64,000 bases of DNA from an uncultured Clostridia bacterium. GTDB taxonomy: Bacteria; Bacillota; Clostridia; Lachnospirales; Lachnospiraceae. Every line of letters starts with the position of its first letter. The first letter of the stretch is position 1. The stretch is taken from positions 62,001 to 126,000 of the forward strand of contig CALBKM010000042.1 in NCBI GenBank assembly GCA_937895705.1, in the 5' to 3' direction. This document shows positions 1-6,850 of the stretch, piece after piece. The notes below the pieces were generated by a model, which saw only the letters and a list, made by a program, of their open reading frames with translations, was not told the origin of the DNA and did not search any database. Made by a program: the position numbers and the translations under genes.

Positions 1-137
1 TCCGCTTTCTTGTCTGCCGGAAGTTCTTTCCTTAACCAACGAGACAAGGTGCATTCGCTCACGCATAACTGCGCCGATACTTCGTAATGCCGCAAACGGT
101 GTTTTAGTATCAAATCTCTAATTTCTCTGTTTGCCAT
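1..137 (-). CDS. HTH protein, 3' part cut by window edge
   Basis: The first 45 residues are visible, from ATG at 137-135 behind a GGAGGAAAAGACC ribosome site. The protein starts MANREIRDLILKHRLRHYEV and continues with a helix-turn-helix whose recognition helix reads CTLSRWLRKELP. Small proteins of this kind are common in integrative elements of Firmicutes, where they act as repressors or excision regulators. It lies downstream of the DnaA-like fragment on the same strand, which fits a degraded mobile element. The rest of the gene is outside the window, so its full domain content is unknown. Confidence 0.65.
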   Translation of the reverse strand, partial: MANREIRDLILKHRLRHYEVSAQLCVSECTLSRWLRKELPADKKA

Positions 138-350
138 GGTCTTTTCCTCCTTTCAAAAATCAAGCGTTGTTATCGTTTTGTTTCAAAAAATATATCCTAT
201 CGGCTATGCCGTGGATTTACAAATTTTATACCTCATTTTAGACTGCGTAATAGGTTACGTATATAATGTGAATAACTCCACCAACACATTAAAAGAAACA
301 ATGGACTGTATCAAATATAAATCATACTTTAGACTACGTCTTAGTATAGG

Positions 351-488
351 TCGATTGTGAATGACGGTGGATTTACATTCCACTTCTTCACTTACTCCCT
401 TACCGATGATAAACTGGATATCGTCGATTAAAAACATATCCATTTTTGTTTCATAATCCGGCGTCTTTTCTATTCCCTTGAGTCCAGT
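351..488 (-). pseudogene. DnaA-like Walker B fragment
   Basis: The minus-strand frame below the stop at 491-489 reads ...YETKMDMFLIDDIQFIIGKG. The DMFLIDDIQFIIGK core matches the Walker B and sensor region of the replication initiator DnaA. The usual continuation (TQEEFFHTFN) is absent and replaced by SEEVECKS, followed by unrelated sequence. There is no Walker A, no DNA-binding domain and no credible start, so this is a remnant and not a working gene. It could come from a chromosomal dnaA or from an element-borne initiator. Confidence 0.5.
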
Positions 489-639
489 TTACTAAAAAGG
501 TTGCATGACATTCAATGACATTGGGTGACAAGTTTTAGTTCCTTCTAAATCTAGCCTAGCACCATTCCGAATCCCTTTCAAGGGACACACTTGGACATTT
601 GTGGACATCTTTTTGGATTCCCAAAATTCGACAAAATTA

Positions 640-770
640 GAAAACAAAAAAAGGACACAAAGAATAGAGGCTTTTAAGCCTTCTTTCTCAATGTCCTTAG
701 TTCCGCAGTTATACCCCGCAAGGGTTATTCAATTTCATCTTTGTTTATCATTGTCTTTCGTGGTTTGTCT
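640..770 (-). ncRNA. Candidate short minus-strand RNA or attenuator leader
   Basis: A promoter (773-802) and a strong rho-independent terminator (651-698, T-run at 644-652 on the transcribed strand) bracket about 125 nt. The transcript contains a short possible peptide, MINKDEIE, and a CCCTTGCGGGG hairpin. Genes on the same strand downstream are the DnaA fragment and the HTH gene. It could be a leader attenuator for a lost gene or a free small RNA. No family was recognised. Confidence 0.4.
651..698 (-). terminator. Terminator of the short minus-strand RNA
   Basis: AGGACA at 652-657 pairs with TGTCCT at 692-697 around an inner GGCTT/AAGCC hairpin, and eight T residues follow on the minus strand. 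Confidence 0.7.
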
Positions 771-772
771 TT

Positions 773-802
773 ACATTACCACGGATATATTATTTTTGTC
801 AA
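773..802 (-). promoter_or_regulatory. Promoter of the short minus-strand RNA
   Basis: TTGACA (802-797) and TAATGT (778-773) are separated by 18 bp on the minus strand. Confidence 0.6.
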
Positions 803-868
803 CATCTATTTTCCCGCTTTTTTGCGTCATTTCTGAAAGTGCGTAAAATGTGCGTAAACCAACAAAAA

Positions 869-890
869 AGAGGACTCCGAAAAGTCCTCT
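869..890 (-). terminator. Hairpin with T-run on the minus strand
   Basis: AGAGGACT and AGTCCTCT form a perfect 8-bp stem around a 6-nt loop, followed by TTTTTTG when read on the minus strand. Nearby, TGCGTAAA occurs twice (840-854), a pattern that could belong to an element end. No gene on the minus strand between here and lepA is seen other than the antisense RNA. Confidence 0.5.
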
Positions 891-957
891 AATGCTTGAT
901 TTTCTAGTGTTTTTTAGTTTTAAACACCTTCATTCTCAAAGAATGGAGGTGGAGCTT

Positions 958-1053
958 ATGAAGAATCAGAACAAATTTGATTTTCGAGATTTGTTGTCCT
1001 TCGGACTCTTTCTTTTAGCTTTGCTTACATTCGTTTTTACGTTTTGTAAGTAA
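958..1053 (+). CDS. Type I toxin, small hydrophobic holin-like peptide
   Basis: The peptide has 31 residues. MKNQNKFDFRDLLSFGLFLL is followed by a short hydrophobic tail ending TFCK. This is the size and pattern of the putative holin-like or Fst/TxpA-type membrane toxins of Firmicutes: a charged N-terminus, one membrane span and a basic C-terminus. The start is fixed by GGAGGTGG at 945-952, five bases upstream. An in-frame upstream ATG at 943 overlaps that ribosome site and is unlikely to be used. Downstream are two stem-loops and a convergent antisense promoter, the usual layout of a type I locus. It should insert in the cytoplasmic membrane when its antisense RNA is lost. Confidence 0.75.
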   Translation: MKNQNKFDFRDLLSFGLFLLALLTFVFTFCK

Positions 1054-1062
1054 ATAAACATA

Positions 1063-1157
1063 GAAAAACCACCCTCTTAACTTTGACCGGTTGACTGGGT
1101 GGTCTTTCTAACTCATCAATTAGGTCAACCCACCTTGTGGGCGGTTGTTCCTTTTCT
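1063..1157 (-). ncRNA. Antisense RNA antitoxin for the 31-aa toxin
   Basis: A minus-strand promoter at 1164-1192 would start transcription near 1157. The RNA would cross the hairpins at 1126-1147 (CAACCCACC/GGGCGGTTG) and 1068-1103 (ACCACCC/GGGTGGT) and stop at GGGTGGTTTTTC near 1063. It would be about 95 nt and fully complementary to the 3' end of the toxin mRNA, as in the RatA and SR4 antitoxins. The ACCACCC...TTTGACCGG...GGGTGGT block is typical of downstream regions of such toxins. The 1126-1147 hairpin also serves as toxin mRNA terminator on the plus strand. Confidence 0.65.
1126..1155 (+). terminator. Toxin mRNA terminator
   Basis: CAACCCACC TTGT GGGCGGTTG forms a 9-bp stem with one mismatch, followed by TTCCTTTTC on the plus strand. 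Confidence 0.55.
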
Positions 1158-1163
1158 GATTTC

Positions 1164-1192
1164 AGTTTAACACATTTCTTCTGCTTTCGCAA
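1164..1192 (-). promoter_or_regulatory. Antisense RNA promoter
   Basis: TTGCGA (1192-1187) and TAAACT (1169-1164) have an exact 17-bp spacer. It sits immediately after the lepA stop codon and points into the toxin locus. Confidence 0.6.
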
Positions 1193-1199
1193 GTATTTC

Positions 1200-3011
1200 T
1201 TATTCTTCGTCTAATTTAAGCACACTCATAAACGCCTTCTGCGGTATCTCAACGTTACCTACCTGGCGCATACGCTTCTTACCTTCCTTCTGCTTTTCCA
1301 GGAGCTTCTTCTTACGGGAAATATCACCGCCGTAACACTTTGCAAGTACGTCCTTACGCATTGCCTTTACGGTCTCACGGGCAATAATCTTGCTACCGAT
1401 GGCCGCCTGAATCGGAATCTCGAACAGCTGTCTCGGAATCTCGTCTTTGAGACGCTCGCACATTCTTCTGCCGCGCTCGTAAGCGGTTTCGCCATGTACA
1501 ATAAAGGACAAGGCATCCACTTCCTCACGGTTCACTAAAATATCAAGCTTTACCAATTCGCTCGGCACATAGCCCTTAAGCTCATAGTCAAAGGACGCAT
1601 AGCCTCTGGAACGGGATTTCAGCGCATCAAAGAAATCGTAAATGATTTCGTTTAACGGAAGCTCATACTTAAGGAGCGCTCTCGTCTGCTCCATATATTC
1701 CATACCGAGGTAAATACCGCGACGCTCCTGACAAAGGGTCATAATGGCACCCACAAACTCCGTGGTCACCATAATCTCCGCAGAAACAAACGGCTCCTCC
1801 ATATGCTCAATCTCCGACGGATCCGGAAGATTGGACGGGTTGGTAATCTCGATCACCTCACCGTTGGTCTTATATACCTTGTAAATTACGCTCGGCGCGG
1901 TGGTCACAAGGTCTAAGTTATACTCGCGCTCCAAACGCTCCTGAATAATCTCTAAGTGGAGGAGACCCAGAAAACCGCAACGGAAACCGAAACCAAGCGC
2001 AATGGAAGTTTCCGGCTCAAACTGCAATGCCGCATCGTTTAACTGAAGCTTCTCCAAAGCATCTCTTAAATCCGGGTACTTTGCACCGTCCGCCGGATAC
2101 ATACCGCAGTACACCATCGGATTTACCTTCTTATAGCCCGGTAACGCCTCGGCGCACGGCTCCTTCGCATTGGTGACCGTATCACCCACACGGGTATCCT
2201 TTACATTCTTAAGACTGGCGGTAATATAACCTACCATACCTGCGGAAAGCTCGTCACACGGGATGAAACGCCCCGGTCCGAAAATACCAAGCTCCACAAC
2301 TTCCGCCTCCGCACCGGTTGCCATCATGCGGATACGCGTACCTGCCTTTACCGTACCTTCCATCACACGACAGAAAATAATAACGCCCTTATATGCATCG
2401 TATACAGAGTCGAAAATCAGCGCCTTTAACGGTGCATTGGCATCTCCCTGCGGTGCCGGAATCTTTGCCACAATCTGTTCCAGCACATCCTCGATATTAA
2501 TGCCGTTCTTTGCGGAAATCAGCGGTGCATCCTGTGCTTCCAGACCGATAACATCCTCTATCTCATTCTTTACTCTGTCCGGGTCAGCGCTCGGCAAGTC
2601 AATCTTATTGATGACCGGCATAATATCCAAATCGTGGTCCAGAGCAAGGTACACGTTCGCCAAAGTCTGGGCCTCAATACCCTGTGCCGCATCCACCACC
2701 AGAATGGCACCCTCGCACGCCGCAAGAGAACGGGAAACCTCATAGTTAAAGTCTACATGGCCCGGCGTATCGATTAAGTTAAACACATACTCCTCGCCGT
2801 CCTTGGCTTTATAAACAGTACGCACGGTCTGGGCCTTAATGGTGATACCGCGCTCACGCTCCAAATCCATATTGTCCAATACCTGCGCCTGCATTTCACG
2901 ACTGGTAAGAAGACCGGTCTTCTCGATAATTCGGTCCGCCAAAGTAGACTTACCGTGGTCGATATGCGCAATAATACAGAAATTTCTAATCTTTGTCTGG
3001 TCCGCTGCCAT
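1200..3011 (-). CDS. lepA: Elongation factor 4 (LepA GTPase)
   Basis: The protein has 603 residues, the usual LepA length. It is a translational GTPase that back-translocates or remodels stalled ribosomes. The G1 loop is AHIDHGKST near residue 15, the switch and G3 motif is DTPGHVDF, and G4 is NKID. The LepA-specific C-terminal domain is complete and ends in KAFMSVLKLDEE. The start ATG at 3011 follows AGTGAGG. It has its own consensus promoter upstream and appears monocistronic. The end of the gene abuts the antisense promoter of the toxin locus. Confidence 0.98.
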   Translation of the reverse strand: MAADQTKIRNFCIIAHIDHGKSTLADRIIEKTGLLTSREMQAQVLDNMDLERERGITIKAQTVRTVYKAKDGEEYVFNLIDTPGHVDFNYEVSRSLAACEGAILVVDAAQGIEAQTLANVYLALDHDLDIMPVINKIDLPSADPDRVKNEIEDVIGLEAQDAPLISAKNGINIEDVLEQIVAKIPAPQGDANAPLKALIFDSVYDAYKGVIIFCRVMEGTVKAGTRIRMMATGAEAEVVELGIFGPGRFIPCDELSAGMVGYITASLKNVKDTRVGDTVTNAKEPCAEALPGYKKVNPMVYCGMYPADGAKYPDLRDALEKLQLNDAALQFEPETSIALGFGFRCGFLGLLHLEIIQERLEREYNLDLVTTAPSVIYKVYKTNGEVIEITNPSNLPDPSEIEHMEEPFVSAEIMVTTEFVGAIMTLCQERRGIYLGMEYMEQTRALLKYELPLNEIIYDFFDALKSRSRGYASFDYELKGYVPSELVKLDILVNREEVDALSFIVHGETAYERGRRMCERLKDEIPRQLFEIPIQAAIGSKIIARETVKAMRKDVLAKCYGGDISRKKKLLEKQKEGKKRMRQVGNVEIPQKAFMSVLKLDEE

Positions 3012-3118
3012 ACAAAATCCTCACTTTCAAACAAGACAACCGGCCTCCCGCCGCGCCTTGTAAACTAATTCACGTTCGGTTTCATGTGCATCAGAGCCCA
3101 CGAACCCATAATAATGGT

Positions 3119-3147
3119 AGTATAACAGAAAGTTCGGAAGTTTTCAA
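3119..3147 (-). promoter_or_regulatory. lepA promoter
   Basis: TTGAAA (3147-3142) and TATACT (3124-3119) are spaced by exactly 17 bp. The leader to the lepA ATG is about 100 nt with no obvious terminator. Confidence 0.8.
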
Positions 3148-3224
3148 GTATCGGCTTCACAAAGTCCAACATTCAAAAACGATCCGAACCACATCAAAAT
3201 CCGTATACTACCGCATCAAATTTT

Positions 3225-4004
3225 CTACTGCCCCTTCGTCGCAATCTCTACCCAGGCCGGATAAAACCCGCTGCCCAGCGCTACATGCCAGGACCCTAGG
3301 TTGGACAGACTCGTTCCGTAAAACGGTATTGCGTCTCTGCGGAAAACTTCATTCTTCAGAAGCTTCACCAGTGTTGTCGCCACGCCTTTACCCCTCCATT
3401 CCGGCAACACATCAATCCCGATTTGCCAAAACAGCTTCGTATCCGCCGAGCAACCCGCCAGTCCGATGAGCTGTCCTTCATGTACCGCACCTACCGCCAG
3501 CACATCCGGACGCTCCGGCTTGAAGCAGTCGCACAGTGCATTCGGGAACTCCTCCCGACCATACAGCGGCTGAATCTCCTCCTGCTCAAACCATCGTATC
3601 TCAATACCCGAGTCCGCCTTTTGCCGCTCAACAAGTACATCCACATCTTCCGTTCGTGCCTTCGGTAAAAACATATGATGCGTCTGCCACAACCGCTTCC
3701 CGTACTTTGCAAGCTCTCCTTCCAATTCCATCAGATTATGATGCTCGAACAACCAAATACCTTCCCTGTCCTTACACCAATTCTCCAGCCACTCATGCAT
3801 TTCCTCCGGTGCATTGATGACCGCATTCTTTCCCATAGTAACCATGGAGAAAAAAGCTTTTTTCGGCGAATATTTCCGCCGCCCCGGATGTTCCTTTGGA
3901 ACCACAATAACATTTTCTCTTTTTTCAAACTCATCTGCTTTGCAATTAAAATCAAGGGCAAGAAGCTTTTTCAGTTCTAATTCTATCGTAGTTTTCTCAA
4001 ACAT
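3225..4004 (-). CDS. GNAT-family acetyltransferase with N-terminal extension
   Basis: The protein has 259 residues. The C-terminal half carries a GNAT fold: the acetyl-CoA motif is LPEWRGKGVATTLV and is followed by the Asn/Trp motif SLSNLGSWHVALGSGFYP. The N-terminal 130 residues are charged and without a recognised catalytic motif; such two-domain proteins are common in Clostridia, with unknown acceptor. The start ATG follows GGAGGG. It is cytosolic, with no signal peptide or membrane span. The gene is probably read together with the upstream membrane protein and phosphotransferase genes, which lie on the same strand with short gaps. Confidence 0.8.
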   Translation of the reverse strand: MFEKTTIELELKKLLALDFNCKADEFEKRENVIVVPKEHPGRRKYSPKKAFFSMVTMGKNAVINAPEEMHEWLENWCKDREGIWLFEHHNLMELEGELAKYGKRLWQTHHMFLPKARTEDVDVLVERQKADSGIEIRWFEQEEIQPLYGREEFPNALCDCFKPERPDVLAVGAVHEGQLIGLAGCSADTKLFWQIGIDVLPEWRGKGVATTLVKLLKNEVFRRDAIPFYGTSLSNLGSWHVALGSGFYPAWVEIATKGQ

Positions 4005-4041
4005 GTTCCCTCCGTCTGCCTATTTTTCTTACAATCATTTT

Positions 4042-4341
4042 TTACCTGAATATGGACTCAAACCACTTCATACATGGGTCACAGAAATTTTTTTCAGCGT
4101 TAGTATACCAGCCCACTTTTGTCGGTTGCCCACACCGGGTACATCTGACTTCTTTTTCCAACGTCATCAAGCCCATTACCAATAAAATTCCGCAAACGAT
4201 AAAATAAAAAACACCTAATTTCCTTATTTTCTTTACTGCCGTCGCATCGTCTCTGTTCGCCTGCTTTGTTGCCGCCTTCGGATTGATTACCGTAAACAAT
4301 CCCATCACTCCGATAATTACTCCAAAAATAATCGGTATCAT
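4042..4341 (-). CDS. Two-span membrane protein with a C-terminal zinc ribbon
   Basis: The protein has 99 residues. Span 1 is IPIIFGVIIGVMGLFTVI and span 2 is LGVFYFIVCGILLVMGLM, joined by a basic cytoplasmic loop (KQANRDDATAVKKIRK). The C-terminus carries CTRCGQ...CDPCMKW, a CxxC-CxxC zinc ribbon. The ATG overlaps the stop of the phosphotransferase gene by 4 bp (ATGA), so translation is coupled. The function is not known. The N-terminal part resembles small DUF6199-like membrane proteins. Confidence 0.7.
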   Translation of the reverse strand: MIPIIFGVIIGVMGLFTVINPKAATKQANRDDATAVKKIRKLGVFYFIVCGILLVMGLMTLEKEVRCTRCGQPTKVGWYTNAEKNFCDPCMKWFESIFR

Positions 4342-5270
4342 CGTTCATCCTCCTCTTGTCTTTCGCTTTGAAGCTCTTCCCACAACTTCTCATAAATTCC
4401 GTTCATTGTTGTCACAATCTCGTCACTCACCGGCACCTGCTTATCCCCAAACCACATGCCCCGTTCTCCCATAAAATCCACACAGCACAGTAACGTATAA
4501 AACGCAAAGGCCTTTTTCTCCATTTCCGTCAAACACATCTCGTCAAGCAAATAGGTCACATAGTCCGTATCACAACCCATATTCATAAGCGCCATTTTCG
4601 TCAATGCCACGAAGGTCAGCTTGTCCCCCTCGCCCATCCAGTCAATATCAATCACACCGGTTACCCGGCCCTCATGGATTAACAAGTTTTTTGTACTGAT
4701 ATCATCCAGATACGCAACCGGCTTGATTGTTTCAAAATACTCCGCCAGCTCCGGCTCCTTTGAGACTTCCATAAGCCGATCCACCTTCTCCGGCTCGAAA
4801 TAACATCCGTTTGCAATGATGCGCTCCTTCGACCTATTCAAACTATCCTCCACATAAGACACCCTCCAAGACCAATCCGCAGGAATATCCTCTAACGGAA
4901 GCACCGCCACCCTCTTTTGGATCTCCACTACCGTTTTCGCAATCTCCCGTTTTTCTTCATCCGTCAACTTTGTATATACAAGACCGATATCCTGCCCCTC
5001 AAAGTAAGTTAAAATCAAATATTCATAGCCTTCAAACGTACCCTTTCCAAGTACTCTCGGCACAGGAATATCAATCGTCTCGAGCTTCTCCAGCCAGTAA
5101 ATCGTGTCCTTATATGCTCCTATCTCCTCGCTGCAGCGTACCACGACTTTTCTATCCGCAAGTTCTGCGATATAAACATAGTTTCCATGACCTACGGTGC
5201 AGCGTTCTACCTCTTTCGGTCGTTCTTCAAGACATTTCAAGCAGAGCTTTGCAATCTTTTCTTCGTCCAT
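4338..5270 (-). CDS. Aminoglycoside-phosphotransferase-fold kinase
   Basis: The protein has 310 residues with an APH/choline-kinase fold. The N-lobe has VVVRCSEE and the hinge YLILTYFEGQD. The catalytic loop is YLDDISTKNLLIHEGR, in which the usual HGD aspartate region is YLDD and the second Asn is kept. The metal-binding motif is VIDIDW. Such proteins phosphorylate hydroxyl groups of small molecules or antibiotics; the substrate cannot be read from sequence. The start follows GGAGAGG. It is the first gene of a pair with the zinc-ribbon membrane protein. Confidence 0.75.
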   Translation of the reverse strand: MDEEKIAKLCLKCLEERPKEVERCTVGHGNYVYIAELADRKVVVRCSEEIGAYKDTIYWLEKLETIDIPVPRVLGKGTFEGYEYLILTYFEGQDIGLVYTKLTDEEKREIAKTVVEIQKRVAVLPLEDIPADWSWRVSYVEDSLNRSKERIIANGCYFEPEKVDRLMEVSKEPELAEYFETIKPVAYLDDISTKNLLIHEGRVTGVIDIDWMGEGDKLTFVALTKMALMNMGCDTDYVTYLLDEMCLTEMEKKAFAFYTLLCCVDFMGERGMWFGDKQVPVSDEIVTTMNGIYEKLWEELQSERQEEDER

Positions 5271-5338
5271 TTACATCCTCTCCTTATCGCAAATAATTGT
5301 CTACACATTATTTGTCACGTTTCCTCTAGTCTATCATA

Positions 5339-6145
5339 TCAAAAATATTGCTTCAACATTTTTTCCACAATTCGCATATCTAACGGATTCTCTGATGTCT
5401 CAAAGGTACATAAAAAGTTGTCCCCAAACCAATACCCACTCTCCTCGTACTTTGCTATTTTCTTTATTGCTTTTGCACTGTACTCCGGATAATCCATCAT
5501 TCCAAAATGTTCAAAGTAGATTGTTTTTCTCTTTCTTTTATGTAACAATGCAAAGTCCGGGTATATCCTGCTGCCATCCGCAAATTCCAGTTCCGGCTCA
5601 TACACATACGGAATCCCCATACGATTAAACCCGTCTGCCAGAATTTTCTCTGACTTTGACCTTACACTTTCTCCGGTTTCTGTATAGAATGCGATTTCTT
5701 TCGGAAATTCGTTTGCGCTCGCCCGCATACTTTCCTTCCATTCACACTCAAACATTTCATCCGTCTTAATCACAGGACTGACCAGCGATTTTCTTTCCTC
5801 CGACAAATTCTCATAAATTGTTTCCGTATCATTCTCTTGATACTTCTTCAGAAAAACAGAAATTGCTTCTGCTCTCTTCTTCACACACTCCAATATTTCC
5901 ATTTCATACTGCTTTTGTGCAAGGCGTTGTACAAGCTTTGATTCCTTCTTAGGCAAATATCTTCCATTCCCCCCTTTTTCTCTATCGCCTTCAATATAGT
6001 GATAATACTGAGGATACCTTCCTCTTGCCTTCAACGTCACAAGACTTCCTTCCGGCGCCTTTGAAATGTCCTTTTCAAGCCTCGGCACAAGCTTAATTAG
6101 ATTTTCTCTTTCCTGTTCCAATTCAAATCTACTTTCTCTGTCCAT
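5339..6145 (-). CDS. PD-(D/E)XK-like protein of unknown function, next to the repeat array
   Basis: The protein has 268 residues from ATG 6145 behind GGGGAG; an in-frame TTG at 6157 is a weaker start. The N-terminal 90 residues are helical and basic, with a YYHYIEGD...GRYLPKKES segment. The C-terminal 120 residues follow a nuclease-like order: SKSE on a helix, YVYEPELEF, IYPDFAL (PD), then IYFEHFGMMD with the conserved acidic residue, then AIKKIAKYEESGYW. This matches a widespread clostridial family often left as hypothetical, in which EHFGMMDxPEY is a signature. No known partner is in the operon. The gene starts 43 bp from a 63-bp-period repeat array. Nuclease activity is an inference from fold motifs only. 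Confidence 0.6.
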   Translation of the reverse strand: MDRESRFELEQERENLIKLVPRLEKDISKAPEGSLVTLKARGRYPQYYHYIEGDREKGGNGRYLPKKESKLVQRLAQKQYEMEILECVKKRAEAISVFLKKYQENDTETIYENLSEERKSLVSPVIKTDEMFECEWKESMRASANEFPKEIAFYTETGESVRSKSEKILADGFNRMGIPYVYEPELEFADGSRIYPDFALLHKRKRKTIYFEHFGMMDYPEYSAKAIKKIAKYEESGYWFGDNFLCTFETSENPLDMRIVEKMLKQYF

Positions 6146-6188
6146 ATCTCTCCCCAACCTTTCTTATTTCTTTACATATAAAGCGTTT

Positions 6189-6602
6189 TACCATGAATAT
6201 CTACTTTTCTTTATTTCTCATGGTACACATCAAATACTCCTTCTTCCTTTTTGCCATGAAATACTTGTTTTCAATCTTTTTCATGGTACACTTTCTTGTT
6301 CCCATCACTAACTTTACCATGACAAAATGCTTCAATTATTTCTTCATGGTACTTTTTCACAAGTACCTCCTTATTGTTACCATGATAACGTGTCTTTTCC
6401 ATTATTTCATGGTATTATTCAAAGATTGTCTTAGCATCCGTACCATGACATCTCATATACTCCACTTTCTTCATGGTAACGTCCGAAAGTATTATTTTAT
6501 TCATACCATGAGAAAGCTCTTTTACAGAAATCTCATGGCAATCTCGTTCCCGGACTTTTTATGAGTACCATGAAAAAACCATATATGTCTTACATCATGG
6601 TA
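6189..6602. repeat. Array of 7 inverted-repeat units, 63-bp period (TACCATGA-N21-TCATGGTA-N26)
   Basis: Fourteen 8-bp sites alternate. TACCATGA starts at 6189, 6252 (TGCCATGA), 6315, 6378, 6441, 6504 and 6566. TCATGGTA starts at 6218, 6281, 6344, 6407, 6471, 6533 (TCATGGCA) and 6595. The gap inside a pair is 21 bp (once 22) and between pairs 26 bp (three times 25-26), giving a 62-64 bp period. The sites are reverse complements of each other, so each pair can form a stem, and any site can pair with any opposite site. The spacers are all different and pyrimidine-rich on the plus strand. Read on the minus strand, each unit is 21 codons with YHE and HG at fixed places, but stops and frameshifts interrupt it. 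A 29-codon GTG frame with AAGGAGG lies at 6360-6271. Confidence 0.9.
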
Positions 6603-6850
6603 ATTGGCGCCATATATTCAAGACTATCCTATGTTCTTAATTCAACGCTTTTCTCTAATTCCAAGTTTTTCTTATCTTCATGAGAATCAGTGCCCGAACC
6701 GAGCAAAACAAATGAAATTAACAAGAATCAAATAAAAGAAATCTCCAAACACCCTATACTATATCTTGGTTGTCACCTCGTGTTCAAGAAAACACAAGGT
6801 GACAACACAATATAAGTTTCCGAATCACGAACTAAATCACAAAAGTTCTC
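6603..6850. other. Intergenic region with a 15-bp inverted repeat
   Basis: The stretch between the array and ilvE holds no credible gene. TTGTCACCTCGTGTT (6770-6784) and AACACAAGGTGACAA (6791-6805) pair with one mismatch around a 6-nt loop, 45 bp after the ilvE stop. There is no T-run on the minus strand, so it is at best an atypical terminator or mRNA-stabilising hairpin. Confidence 0.6.

Noticed and set aside
2263..2745. A 160-codon frame on the plus strand
   Set aside because: It is antisense to lepA, whose protein is complete and typical; the frame has no ribosome site.
6193..6564. A 123-codon plus-strand frame across the repeat array
   Set aside because: It is open because the array spacers are pyrimidine-rich. 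It has no ribosome site, and its hydrophobic 21-residue repeat is the mirror of the DNA period.
6189..6602. CRISPR array
   Set aside because: Repeats are only 8 bp, alternate in orientation, have two gap sizes, and no Cas gene is near.
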